The position numbers and the translations under genes are program-made. A stretch of DNA of 64,000 nucleotides from Pseudolactococcus reticulitermitis (GTDB taxonomy: Bacteria > Bacillota > Bacilli > Lactobacillales > Streptococcaceae), in assembly GCF_002260845.1 (NCBI RefSeq), contig NZ_BEDT01000001.1, positions 496,001 to 560,000 of the forward strand. Direction: 5' to 3'. This document shows, piece by piece, positions 40,803 to 49,397 of the stretch. Under the pieces are notes generated by a model, which was not told the DNA's origin, did not search any database, and saw only the letters and a list, made by a program, of their open reading frames with translations. The first letter of the stretch is position 1. Every line of letters begins with the position of its first letter.

Positions 40803-40831
40803 ATTATACTCTTTTTATTATTTTTTTACAA
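40803..40831 (-). promoter_or_regulatory. Promoter of the pilus operon
   Basis: On the - strand TTGTAA (40826-40831), a 17-base spacer and a perfect TATAAT (40803-40808). It gives a leader of about 85 bases before the basal pilin gene. No regulator gene lies nearby. Confidence 0.7.
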
Positions 40832-41218
40832 ATAATCTTTCTATTCAAACTATTTCATTTTAATTCTAAATATCTATAATATAAAAACGTTTTATGTCTA
40901 AAAATATCGAAAATATGAGGTGACTATTGGTAAATTAGCCAGATTGCTTCCTTTTAGAACGACTATATCACTATTGTTATCAATCCTATTTAACATAAAA
41001 AGATTAGCTAAACGCTATAAAATAAAGCTATATCATCGATAAATAACAAAAATATAACACTTTTCTAATAAAATCGTTTTTTTATTTTTAAAATTTCACT
41101 GACAAAACATCACCTCTTTTCTTACTTTGAAATAAACCTCGTGTTATTTTAAAAAATTTTAATGCCCTTTTCAGCCAACAGGTTGCAGCGCGTTATCCTG
41201 ACCTCAATGTGAGGACTC
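40832..41218. other. AT-rich non-coding stretch upstream of the pilus operon
   Basis: About 390 bases of low GC with no gene I can support. A GTG-started frame of 40 codons at 40920-41042 (TIGKLARLLPFRTTISLLLS...) has a cationic amphipathic look but no proper ribosome site, so I leave it uncalled. The stretch may hold upstream control sites for the pilus promoter. Confidence 0.5.
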
Positions 41219-41256
41219 AAAAAACGTCTAACCTTTAATCGGTCAGACGTTTTTAG
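41219..41256 (-). terminator. Terminator of the DEAD-box helicase gene
   Basis: AAAAACGTCTGACC and GGTTAGACGTTTTTT on the - strand, with one mismatch, around a six-base loop. Starts about 8 bases after the helicase stop. Confidence 0.85.
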
Positions 41257-41263
41257 TGTTTAC

Positions 41264-42604
41264 TTAAAAAGATTGTCGCTTGGCTTTCCGTTCGGCACGA
41301 CCTTGTGCACGACCTGCAATCCGTTTCTTAGCTTTCTTCTGTTTATCAATTTCCCAGCCGATTTTTTTCTTGTAGGCGGGTTTAATTTTTTTCTTTTTCT
41401 TCTTCACCAGCCCAATCATCGTAATATCAAGGGCTTCTTTAGATTTCTCACGTTTGTCACGACGGTCGCGATCGTAAGAATCTGTGATTTCACCATTTTT
41501 GATAACTTTTGGTGTGAATTTAATGCCTGTTTTTTCCAGTTCCTGAATCGCAGCATCATCAGACGGTTGATAAAGCGTAATCGCTGTTCCCGTCATCCCG
41601 TTTCGACCCGTCCGACCGACACGATGGACGAAGAATTCCAAATCGCGGGGGATACCGTCATTGAGAATATGACTGACACCCTCGATGTCAATCCCACGCG
41701 CCGCCAAATCAGTTGCGACCACGTATTGGTAGTCGAGGTTTTGCACCGCCTTCATAATCCGTTTACGCTCACGCGGTGGCACCCCTCCATGAATCTTCGC
41801 GACTTTAAAACCATTATTGGCCAAAAAGCTGTGAATCTCATCGGCTCGGTCTTTCGTATTGGCAAAAATCATCGCCAAATAAGGATTAAGCGTCTGCAGG
41901 ACTTCGAGAATGGCGCTGTTATTGCCGCGCCCCTTGGTCGAAATCAACCAGTTGTCAATCGTATCGCTAATGACGGTTTTGGTCGCGATTTTTTCCATAA
42001 CGGGGTTATTGAGATATTTCTTGAGGAAAGGCTGGAGTTTTTGCGGAATGGTGGCTGAGAATACCAGCATCTGCACCTTTTTGTCAAAGGTCCCTGCGAT
42101 TTGGTCCACTTCATTTAAGAAGCCCATGTCCAGCGTCATATCCGCTTCATCAATCACGAAAAGATTCGCCGTATAAGTTTTCAAGGCTTGGGCATTGATC
42201 AAGTCTAAAATCCGACCGGGTGTGCCAATCACGATATGGGGCTGATTGCCAGCTAATTTTTCAATCTGACGTTTTTTATCCGTGCCACCGACAAAGTTTG
42301 AGATGCGGATGCTTCCGTCAAACTTGGTAAATGCTTGCGCCGCATTGTAAATCTGCGTCGCCAGTTCGCGTGACGGTGCAGTAATCACAGCCTGAACGCC
42401 ATCAAGCGCTGTGTCTAGTTTTTGAAAAATCGGGAGTAAAAAAGTATGGGTTTTACCAGAACCTGTTTTAGATTCGCCAACAATATCACGCCCGTCAAGC
42501 GCAATCGGTATCAGCTTTTCTTGAACGGGCGTCGGCGTTTTAAAATGGATGCTTTCTAAAGTCTCATTAATAAAGGGTTTAAAATTAAAATCTGTGAATT
42601 GCAT
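41264..42604 (-). CDS. DEAD-box RNA helicase (CshB-like)
   Basis: A 446-residue ATP-dependent RNA helicase. The motifs are in order: Q-motif FKPFINETLESIHFKTPTPV, I (ESKTGSGKTH), Ia (APSREL), II as DEAD in FVIDEADMTL near residue 150, III (SATIP), IV-VI ending HRVGRTGRNG near 330. A very basic C-terminal tail (KKKKKIKPAYKKKIGWEIDK...) is typical of the cold-shock and ribosome-assembly group. I start at MQFTDFNFKPF (42604); the longer frame is not family-like. A TGGTATAAT box lies at 42638-42646. Single-gene unit. Confidence 0.93.
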   Translation of the reverse strand: MQFTDFNFKPFINETLESIHFKTPTPVQEKLIPIALDGRDIVGESKTGSGKTHTFLLPIFQKLDTALDGVQAVITAPSRELATQIYNAAQAFTKFDGSIRISNFVGGTDKKRQIEKLAGNQPHIVIGTPGRILDLINAQALKTYTANLFVIDEADMTLDMGFLNEVDQIAGTFDKKVQMLVFSATIPQKLQPFLKKYLNNPVMEKIATKTVISDTIDNWLISTKGRGNNSAILEVLQTLNPYLAMIFANTKDRADEIHSFLANNGFKVAKIHGGVPPRERKRIMKAVQNLDYQYVVATDLAARGIDIEGVSHILNDGIPRDLEFFVHRVGRTGRNGMTGTAITLYQPSDDAAIQELEKTGIKFTPKVIKNGEITDSYDRDRRDKREKSKEALDITMIGLVKKKKKKIKPAYKKKIGWEIDKQKKAKKRIAGRAQGRAERKAKRQSF

Positions 42605-42637
42605 AGTTTTTCTCGTTTTTCTAGTAGTCGTGCTTTT

Positions 42638-42646
42638 ATTATACCA
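42638..42646 (-). promoter_or_regulatory. Extended -10 promoter of the DEAD-box helicase gene
   Basis: TGGTATAAT on the - strand, with TATAAT at 42638-42643, 33 bases before the start. Confidence 0.55.
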
Positions 42647-42647
42647 C

Positions 42648-42675
42648 AAAAAAATCGCCAAATTCGGCGATTTTT
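42648..42675 (-). terminator. Terminator of the hydrogenase/PFOR operon
   Basis: AAAAATCGCC, AAATT loop region, GGCGATTTTT. On the - strand the stem is followed by T (TTTTTTTGTGG). It lies about 30 bases after the nifJ stop. Confidence 0.85.
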
Positions 42676-42705
42676 CATTATCGGTAACCCAGACGATTAC
42701 GAGCT

Positions 42706-45700
42706 TTAAACTTTATTTTTTTTATAAGCCGCTAGGCGATTATAATTTTCACTACGTTCTGTCATGACATCGACTGTGTGCCGCAACATATCTTGCACTT
42801 CTTGCTCGTCTTTCTTCACGCTACGTAGGGCAGAGAAACGGGTTTGTTTTTCAAGGAAATCTGACATTTTACTGAAGTCAGATTTTTTGTAATCAATCCG
42901 CATCGGATCCTTGCCTTTAGCAGCAAGGCGTGGATCATAACGGTAGAGTTGCCAGTAGCCAGACTCAACCGCTTCTTTTGATTCCTGAATGGTTTGGCTC
43001 ATCCCACCACGCAGCCCATGATTGATACAAGGTGTGTAGCCAATAATCAGAGATGGTCCAGGATAGCTTTCCGCTTCCTGAATGGCTTTGATGGCTTGCA
43101 TCGGATTGGCTTCAATGGCAATCTGCGCCACATAGACATCATGGTAAGAAATCGCCATCATACCCAAATCTTTTTTCTTGGTCTTCTTACCACCCGCCGC
43201 AAACTTAGCAATCGCTGACGTCGGTGTGGCTTTAGACATTTGCCCACCGGTATTGGCATAAACTTCATTATCCATGACAAAGATATTGACATCTTCGTCA
43301 GTCGCTAAGAGATGGTCAATCCCTGCAAAACCAATGTCATAAGCCCAACCATCACCACCGATGATCCATTGACTTGGTTTCACCAGCATATCTTCATCAG
43401 CAAGAATCGCTTGCAAGTCTGCATTCGTTTCCGTTTGCAAGGCTGCCGCAAGTTTGGTCGCCCTTTGTCGACTACCTTCACCCTCGTCTTTGTTCGTCAA
43501 CCAATCTGCTAACAAGGCTTGGGTGTCAGCAGTTCCCACCTCAGCCGCAAGCGCTGCACTCACTTTAGTCGCCAAGCGATCCCGCTTCATTTGATTGGCG
43601 ATGTGCATGCCTAAACCGTACTCCGCATTATCCTCAAAGAGTGAGTTACTCCATGCTGGTCCTTGACCCGCCGCATTTGTCGTATAAGGCGTCGCCGGCG
43701 AAGACGCACCCCAAATAGACGAGCAACCTGTGGTGTTGGCAATCATCATCCGATCCCCATAAAGTTGCGTCAAAAGTTTGACATAAGGCGTTTCACCACA
43801 GCCGCTACAAGCCCCTGAGAACTCGAGCAAGGGTTTTTCAAACTGAGAACCCTTAACAGAGAATTTCTTGACAGGGTTGATTTTTTGGCGCAAGGTCATG
43901 GCGAATGCCCAGTTAATAGCTTGTTCCTTTTGGGCATCGTAAGGCTTCAAGGCCAAGGCTTTTTCTTTGGCAGGACACACTTCGACACAGAGCCCACAAC
44001 CTGTACAGTCTTCAAGTGAGACCTGAATGCGATATTGCAAGCCATCTGCGCCACGCATTTCACGTGTGATAAAGCCTTCCGGTGCGTCTTTCAATTCTTC
44101 GTCATCAGCTAGGAATGGCCGAATTGCAGCATGTGGACAGATAAAGGCACACTCGTTACACATGGTACATTTATCGACTGACCACTCCGGCACTTCTAAG
44201 GCAACGCCACGTTTTTCGTAGGCTGCTGTGCCCATGGGCATAAAGCCGCCCAACATGCCGTTGTCAATCAAATCGCCAACTGATAAATCATTGCCTTCTT
44301 GCCGGTTGATGGGTTCCAAGATATTGGTGACATAGCTTGGTTTGCCAGTCATGTCGCCTTTTTCTTCTGGCACTTCAAGCGTCGCCCATTCAGCGGGGAC
44401 TTGAACTTGTGTCAAGGCATCAAAGGTTGCGTCAATGGCTTGCCAGTTAATCTCAACGATTTTCATCGATTTCTTGCCGTAAGCCGCCTTGATTTCATCT
44501 CGCATTAAGGGTAAGAAAGTCTCTCTATCCATGATGGTCGACAGTTCAAAGAAGGCTGCTGACATGACGGTATTAATTCGACCCTGCAAGCCCAAACGTT
44601 GCGCAATTCCTGCGGCATTAATCGTGTAGAACTTGATATTGTGTTCTGCCAAATAACGTTTGAGGCGTTTTGGCAAATGTTGTTTGACCTTTTCCTCGTC
44701 CCAAACGGTATTGAGCAAGAAAGTCCCGCCATCTTTGAGCCCTTTAATCAAATCATACTTATGGAGATAAGCACTGTTATGGCAACCGATAAAGTCGCTT
44801 CGGTCGACATTATAAGTCGATAAAATCGGCTCCTGACCAAAACGAATATGAGAAATCGTCAAGCCACCTGATTTTTTAGAATCATAGGCAAAGTAAGCCT
44901 GTGCATAGTAATCCGTGTGGTTTCCGATGATTTTAATGGCTTGCTTATTGGCACCGACGGTACCGTCTGAACCCAATCCCCAGAATTTGGCTTGGAAAGT
45001 GCTGTCTGGTGTCAAGTCGAGGACTTCTCCCATTGGCAAGGACAGATTTGTCACATCATCCACGATACCAACCGTGAAACGCAATTTCAACTGGTCAGCC
45101 GGCAGCAACATATGGTCATAGACCGCCACAATCTGATCTGGTGTGATTTCTTTTGAGGCGATACCATAACGCCCACCGATGACAATCGGACGGTTTTCGT
45201 GACGGTAGAGCACACTTTGCACATCTAGTAAGAGTGGCTCGCCATCTGAACCAGGTTCTTTTGTCCGGTCTAAAACAGCAACGGTTTTCACTGTTTTCGG
45301 TAATTTGGCCAGCAAGTTTTCAGCAGGGAATGGGCGATACAAATGAATGTTGATATGCCCAACCTTGCGACCTTGCTTATTCAAATAATCAACCGTTTGT
45401 TGAATTGTCGGCGACACTGATCCCATCGAAATGATGACTTCTGTCGCTTCTGGATCACCATAATAATCCGTTAAATCGTAAGACGTACCACGCAAGTTGT
45501 TGATTTCTTGCATGTATTTTTGAACAATGGCAGGCATGCGGTCATAAAATTGATTGACCGTTTCACGTTGTTGGAAATAGATGTCTGGATTTTGCGCTGT
45601 TCCTGAAACCGTTGGATGATTGGGATTCATCCCTTGGGCACGAAATTCTGCTAGAGCCTCCCAATCAACCATAGCTTTCAAATCGTCGTAGTCTAAAACT

Positions 45701-46248
45701 TCTATTTTTTGCAACTCATGACTGGTTCTAAAGCCATCAAAGAAATTCATGAAAGGCAATTTGCCTTCGATACTCGCCAGATGCGCCACAGCTGATAAAT
45801 CCATGACTTCCTGCACACTGGCTTCTGCCAACATACAAAAGCCAGTCTGACGCGCCGCCATGACATCACTGTGGTCTCCGAAAATACTGAGGGCATTTGT
45901 CGTCACAGCACGCGCCGCCACATGAAAGACGCTCGGCAAGAGCTCACCAGCAATTTTAAACATATTAGGAATCATCAAAAGCAGCCCTTGACTCGCCGTA
46001 TAAGTCGACGTCAAAGCCCCTGTTTTCAGCGACCCATGAACTGTCCCAGCTGCACCGCCCTCGCTTTGCATCTCAACGACACGAACGGTTTCGCCAAAGA
46101 TATTTTTTTGCCCTTGTTCAGCCCATTCATCTACATATTCTGCCATTGTCGAGCTAGGCGTAATGGGGTAAATCGCCGCAACTTCTGTAAACGCATAAGA
46201 AATATAGGCCGCCGCCGCATTCCCATCCATTGTTTTGGTTTTCTTCAT
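42706..46248 (-). CDS. nifJ: Pyruvate:ferredoxin (flavodoxin) oxidoreductase
   Basis: A 1180-residue single-chain PFOR. It oxidises pyruvate and CoA to acetyl-CoA and CO2 and reduces ferredoxin or flavodoxin. The domains in order: pyruvate-binding YAFTEVAAIYPITPSSTMAE, the CoA-binding and gamma parts, a two-cluster ferredoxin domain with CTMCNECAFICPHAAI (near 690) and CTGCGLCVEVCPAKE (near 745), and the thiamine-diphosphate domain with FSGACSGCGETPYVKLLTQL near 820, TTGCSSIWGASSP and GDGWAYDIGF. AGAGGTGA precedes the ATG. Last gene after flavodoxin, its likely acceptor. Unusual for the family, which normally relies on pyruvate formate-lyase and pyruvate dehydrogenase. Confidence 0.96.
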   Translation of the reverse strand: MKKTKTMDGNAAAAYISYAFTEVAAIYPITPSSTMAEYVDEWAEQGQKNIFGETVRVVEMQSEGGAAGTVHGSLKTGALTSTYTASQGLLLMIPNMFKIAGELLPSVFHVAARAVTTNALSIFGDHSDVMAARQTGFCMLAEASVQEVMDLSAVAHLASIEGKLPFMNFFDGFRTSHELQKIEVLDYDDLKAMVDWEALAEFRAQGMNPNHPTVSGTAQNPDIYFQQRETVNQFYDRMPAIVQKYMQEINNLRGTSYDLTDYYGDPEATEVIISMGSVSPTIQQTVDYLNKQGRKVGHINIHLYRPFPAENLLAKLPKTVKTVAVLDRTKEPGSDGEPLLLDVQSVLYRHENRPIVIGGRYGIASKEITPDQIVAVYDHMLLPADQLKLRFTVGIVDDVTNLSLPMGEVLDLTPDSTFQAKFWGLGSDGTVGANKQAIKIIGNHTDYYAQAYFAYDSKKSGGLTISHIRFGQEPILSTYNVDRSDFIGCHNSAYLHKYDLIKGLKDGGTFLLNTVWDEEKVKQHLPKRLKRYLAEHNIKFYTINAAGIAQRLGLQGRINTVMSAAFFELSTIMDRETFLPLMRDEIKAAYGKKSMKIVEINWQAIDATFDALTQVQVPAEWATLEVPEEKGDMTGKPSYVTNILEPINRQEGNDLSVGDLIDNGMLGGFMPMGTAAYEKRGVALEVPEWSVDKCTMCNECAFICPHAAIRPFLADDEELKDAPEGFITREMRGADGLQYRIQVSLEDCTGCGLCVEVCPAKEKALALKPYDAQKEQAINWAFAMTLRQKINPVKKFSVKGSQFEKPLLEFSGACSGCGETPYVKLLTQLYGDRMMIANTTGCSSIWGASSPATPYTTNAAGQGPAWSNSLFEDNAEYGLGMHIANQMKRDRLATKVSAALAAEVGTADTQALLADWLTNKDEGEGSRQRATKLAAALQTETNADLQAILADEDMLVKPSQWIIGGDGWAYDIGFAGIDHLLATDEDVNIFVMDNEVYANTGGQMSKATPTSAIAKFAAGGKKTKKKDLGMMAISYHDVYVAQIAIEANPMQAIKAIQEAESYPGPSLIIGYTPCINHGLRGGMSQTIQESKEAVESGYWQLYRYDPRLAAKGKDPMRIDYKKSDFSKMSDFLEKQTRFSALRSVKKDEQEVQDMLRHTVDVMTERSENYNRLAAYKKNKV

Positions 46249-46330
46249 TTATTTTCACCTCTTTTGAGCGCTTAGTAGTATTTTAAAATATTACTTCAAA
46301 ACTGATGCGCGCAACATCTCAATTCATCGG

Positions 46331-46771
46331 TCACAGCAAAGCCGCGACAAAAGCTTTTAAAGTGTCAATATCGTCATCCTCAGCGGCATTTTCGATTTTT
46401 ACCGTGTCTGCGCCTTTAGTTGCCCCTGTTGCTTCAAAAGCTTTCTCAAAATCAATGGCTGCTTGACAGAAAGCATCTGGATAAAGTTCGCTATCGCCAC
46501 TACCGACAACGCCAAACACTTTACCGTCTAAGTCAATATCAGGCAATTCTTCATAAAATTCTTGCAGGTTGAACGGAATTTCGCCATCCCCATCTGTGTA
46601 AGTTGCGACGACGCAAACATCCGCGTCTTCAAAGACATCCTCGTCGACATCATCATCCGCATCAATGACTTCAACGTCAGCGTCTAAGGCTTGGAACTCT
46701 TCTTCTAAAATTTCGGCAATGCCTTCAGTGTTGCCTGTTGTGCTTGAAAATACGATTTTTACTGCTGTCAT
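46331..46771 (-). CDS. Flavodoxin
   Basis: A 146-residue FMN protein. The phosphate loop is FSSTTGNTEGIAE at residues 8-20. The flavin-stacking loops are VVATYTDGDGEIPFNL near 54 and VVGSGDSELYPDAFCQA near 88. It is very acidic (EVIDADDDVDEDVFEDADV). It carries single electrons at low potential, here most likely from PFOR to the hydrogenase or other acceptors. It lies between the S component and nifJ with gaps of about 62 and 82 bases. The ribosome site is AAAGG at long spacing. Confidence 0.92.
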   Translation of the reverse strand: MTAVKIVFSSTTGNTEGIAEILEEEFQALDADVEVIDADDDVDEDVFEDADVCVVATYTDGDGEIPFNLQEFYEELPDIDLDGKVFGVVGSGDSELYPDAFCQAAIDFEKAFEATGATKGADTVKIENAAEDDDIDTLKAFVAALL

Positions 46772-46833
46772 GTGTTTTACGACCTTTCTGATTTTTCCAA
46801 TATAATCTAAAATATGTTTTGACGTTTTTAAAC

Positions 46834-47391
46834 TTAATTTTTCTCTATTGATTGGATTGCTTTAGCCAAACGTGGCAAGATAAGCATGGCAATCACACCA
46901 CCAATCACAGCTGTGATTAATTGAGGCATGCCAAATTGTGCCAGTAAAGCTACTTTGACTTGTGGTTTTTTAGCGACAATCCCTTTTAGCATGACCGGCA
47001 AGATATACCAAGCCACTGCCAAATAGAGAAAGGCAAATTTCGTAAGCGATGACACAATCGTTGCCATCACATAGCTAATCAGGGATTGTATCTCCTTAAC
47101 ATGGCGCACAATCAGCCACCACAAAAGGACAAAAACGAGATTGCCAAGTGCTACAACAGGCGCTAGGACTGGCATCGCCAAATGCCCTGTCACGACCGCT
47201 AAGACTGGGGTGAAAATACTAATTAGGACCCCTGCGGGTAAGCCAACCAAAAGGGTTGCCACGACTAAAATTAAGTTGACAATGGACCCTTTGATTAAGA
47301 TATACTGGGGACCGACCATTAAATACTCGATCACGACAATCAGAGCTAATAAAACGGCTGTTTGGGTAAGTGATAAGGCTTTTTTGCTCAT
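46834..47391 (-). CDS. ECF transporter substrate-binding (S) component
   Basis: A 185-residue integral membrane protein with about six helices. It begins MSKKALSLTQTAVLLALIVV, then GPQYILIKGSIVNLILVVAT, GLPAGVLISIFTPVLAVVTG and VLAPVVALGNLVFVLLWWLI. This is the pattern of energy-coupling-factor S components for vitamins or cofactors. The substrate cannot be read. Its place between hydrogenase and flavodoxin suggests a cofactor of this pathway (for example thiamine or flavin), which is inference. No EcfA or EcfT gene is in the window. The ribosome site is poor: an in-frame GTG at 47409 is an alternative, and AGAGG lies near 47430. Confidence 0.8.
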   Translation of the reverse strand: MSKKALSLTQTAVLLALIVVIEYLMVGPQYILIKGSIVNLILVVATLLVGLPAGVLISIFTPVLAVVTGHLAMPVLAPVVALGNLVFVLLWWLIVRHVKEIQSLISYVMATIVSSLTKFAFLYLAVAWYILPVMLKGIVAKKPQVKVALLAQFGMPQLITAVIGGVIAMLILPRLAKAIQSIEKN

Positions 47392-47451
47392 AAATATTTG
47401 ATAGCTCACATGTCTCAGAAACTACCATTTACCTCTTTCTATTTAGGATAC

Positions 47452-47586
47452 TTAGACACTAATATCTGCTTGCACAGACGGTTTGCTTAAAATTCTCGAC
47501 TGGATAGCGGTGCTTAATGCTTGCAATTCTGCTTTTGTCAGCTCTCCGCTTTTGATTAAGGCTAATGTTTTTTCAAAATCCGACAT
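47452..47586 (-). CDS. Unknown 44-residue protein in the hydrogenase operon
   Basis: A short frame with a strong ribosome site: GGAGG six bases before the ATG at 47586, ending in TAA at 47452. The product begins MSDFEKTLALIKSGELTKAE and continues LQALSTAIQSRILSKPSV before ending QADISV. It looks like two short amphipathic helices with the leucine spacing of SHOCT-like modules (FxKTLxLIKxGELTKAELQ). I know no named family for it. It lies 54 bases after hydA and before the S component in the same direction, so it is likely co-expressed. It may be a small subunit or assembly helper, but no evidence beyond position supports this. Confidence 0.65.
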   Translation of the reverse strand: MSDFEKTLALIKSGELTKAELQALSTAIQSRILSKPSVQADISV

Positions 47587-47640
47587 GTTTTTCCTCCATT
47601 TTATTCAATCATCATGACTTGACGCGCTTACTTTATCCGT

Positions 47641-49383
47641 CTATTCCTCTATTGGACTCCGAAAGCTCGTATGCAAGATGTGGTGTGCTTGATGACTACC
47701 TGGTGCTTCAAGAAACTCTTGATAAATTCGTTGCAGGACTGGGTTTTCATGCGACCGCCGCAAACCTTTGCCACGATCCTCAGCATAAAGTGCTTGCGCC
47801 CGCTTAGACCGCAAATCGACGAAGTTCCGAATAGAACCGGGCTGTACCGGTTGCCCACCACCATTGACACAGCCACCCGGGCAAGCCATGATTTCAACAA
47901 AGTGATAGAAGGCTTCGCCCTTTTCAATTTGTTCAATCAAACGTTTGGCGTTATTGATGCCCGATGCAACGGCGACTTTGACGGTTTGTCCGCTCATCTC
48001 ATAAGTGGCTTCTTTGATGCCTTGTGTACCACGGACTTCGACAAAATCAACGGCTTCAAGTGCATGCCCTGCTAGGGTTTCACTCGCTGTCCGTAAGGCT
48101 GCCTCCATCACGCCACCTGTGGCGCCAAAGATATAGCCTGCACCTGTCGCATCACCTAGTGGCTGATCAAAGGTTTCGTCTGGCAGGTCGTTAAAGCGAA
48201 TCCCGACTTTATCAATCATCCGCGCCAATTCACGGGTTGTCAGGGCAATATCGACATCCGTGAAACCTGCTGCTGCTTGGTTTTCCCGTGTGACTTCAAA
48301 TTTTTTCGCGGTGCAGGGCATGATGCCGACGACGAAAATATCTTTGGGGTCGATATTGTTTTTCTGAGCATACCAGGTTTTGATGAGCGCGCCGAACATT
48401 TGTTGAGGTGATTTACAACTTGATAGGTTAGGAATGAGCTCTGGATGATAGGCTTCACAGTATTTGACCCAGCCCGGTGAGCAGGATGTGAACATTGGAA
48501 ACGGGCCGTTGTTTTCGACGCGTTGCAAGAATTCTGTTGCTTCTTCCATGATGGTAAAGTCTGCCGCCACGTTAGTATCGAAAACACGGTCAAAACCAAT
48601 CCGGCGCAAGGCTGCGACCATTTTGCCTTCAACATTTGTGCCAACAGGCAACTCGAAAGCTTCACCTAGAGTCACGCGCACACTCGGTGCGGTTTGAACG
48701 ACGACATGCTTAGTCGGGTCTTGCAGCGCTGCCCAGACTTCTTGTGTCTGGTCTTTCTCAGCGATCGCACCGGTCGGACAGACCACGATACATTGCCCAC
48801 AAGAGATACAGTCGACATCGCCTAGATTTTGCTCATAGGCACTACCGATGTGGGTGTTGAAGCCGCGATCATTGGCACCGATGACGCCAACTGCCTGTAC
48901 TTTTTTACAAACAGAGACGCAGCGGCGACACAAAATACATTTATTATTGTTGCGGTACATATGAACGGAGCTATCATCAAACTCATATTCACAGTTTTCG
49001 CCATTGTAAAAGTCTTCGTCGTCAACGTTGAACTCTTTACAGAGCTTTTGAAGTTCGCAGTTCCCATTGCGGATACAGGACAAACACTTCCGCTCATGCG
49101 TCGATAAGATGAGCTCCAGATTTGTTTTTCTTGATTTGAAAACACGATCAGAGTTGGTCTTAATCGACATGCCCTCAGTAATCGGGTAGACACAGGAAGT
49201 CACGAGGTTATTGACCCCCTCAACTTCTGTCAGACAAATCCGGCAGGCTCCAATTTCATTGATTTCCTTCAAAAAACAAAGCGTCGGAATATCAATGTTA
49301 TTCAAGCGCGCAGCCTCAAAAATGGTTGAGCCTTCTGGCGCCGTGTAAGCGCTGCCATTGATTTTAATTGTTACTTCTTTCAC
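47641..49383 (-). CDS. hydA: NADH-dependent [FeFe]-hydrogenase catalytic subunit (HydA/HndD type)
   Basis: A 580-residue hydrogenase. The N-terminus has a 2Fe-2S domain (TLCFLKEINEIGACRICLTE), a His-ligated cluster block (HERKCLSCIRNGNCELQKLC) and two 4Fe-4S sites (CILCRRCVSVC, CISCGQCIVVCPTGAI). The H-cluster domain has all three signatures: TSCSPGW near residue 301, MPCTAKKFE near 357, and EIMACPGGCVNGGGQP near 495. The second Cys of TSCCP is Ser here, as in many electron-bifurcating enzymes. With HydB and HydC it would make H2 from NADH and reduced ferredoxin. The GTG at 49383, with GGAGG seven bases ahead, is the better of two GTG starts. Confidence 0.95.
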   Translation of the reverse strand: MKEVTIKINGSAYTAPEGSTIFEAARLNNIDIPTLCFLKEINEIGACRICLTEVEGVNNLVTSCVYPITEGMSIKTNSDRVFKSRKTNLELILSTHERKCLSCIRNGNCELQKLCKEFNVDDEDFYNGENCEYEFDDSSVHMYRNNNKCILCRRCVSVCKKVQAVGVIGANDRGFNTHIGSAYEQNLGDVDCISCGQCIVVCPTGAIAEKDQTQEVWAALQDPTKHVVVQTAPSVRVTLGEAFELPVGTNVEGKMVAALRRIGFDRVFDTNVAADFTIMEEATEFLQRVENNGPFPMFTSCSPGWVKYCEAYHPELIPNLSSCKSPQQMFGALIKTWYAQKNNIDPKDIFVVGIMPCTAKKFEVTRENQAAAGFTDVDIALTTRELARMIDKVGIRFNDLPDETFDQPLGDATGAGYIFGATGGVMEAALRTASETLAGHALEAVDFVEVRGTQGIKEATYEMSGQTVKVAVASGINNAKRLIEQIEKGEAFYHFVEIMACPGGCVNGGGQPVQPGSIRNFVDLRSKRAQALYAEDRGKGLRRSHENPVLQRIYQEFLEAPGSHQAHHILHTSFRSPIEE

Positions 49384-49397
49384 TGACACACCTCCTT

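Noticed and set aside
40920-41042. 40-codon GTG frame in the AT-rich gap upstream of the pilus operon
   Set aside because: Cationic and partly hydrophobic, but without a usable ribosome site and in a very AT-rich stretch where such frames are expected by chance.
41273-42058. 261-codon + strand frame opposite the DEAD-box gene
   Set aside because: It mirrors the helicase coding sequence, is rich in Phe, Arg and Asn, and has no ribosome site or family pattern.
47219-47428. 69-codon - strand frame overlapping the start of the S component, with AGAGG near its ATG
   Set aside because: The product (MVVSETCELSNIYEQKSL...) has no family pattern, and the other frame encodes a convincing membrane protein. 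A short regulatory overlap is possible but not supported.
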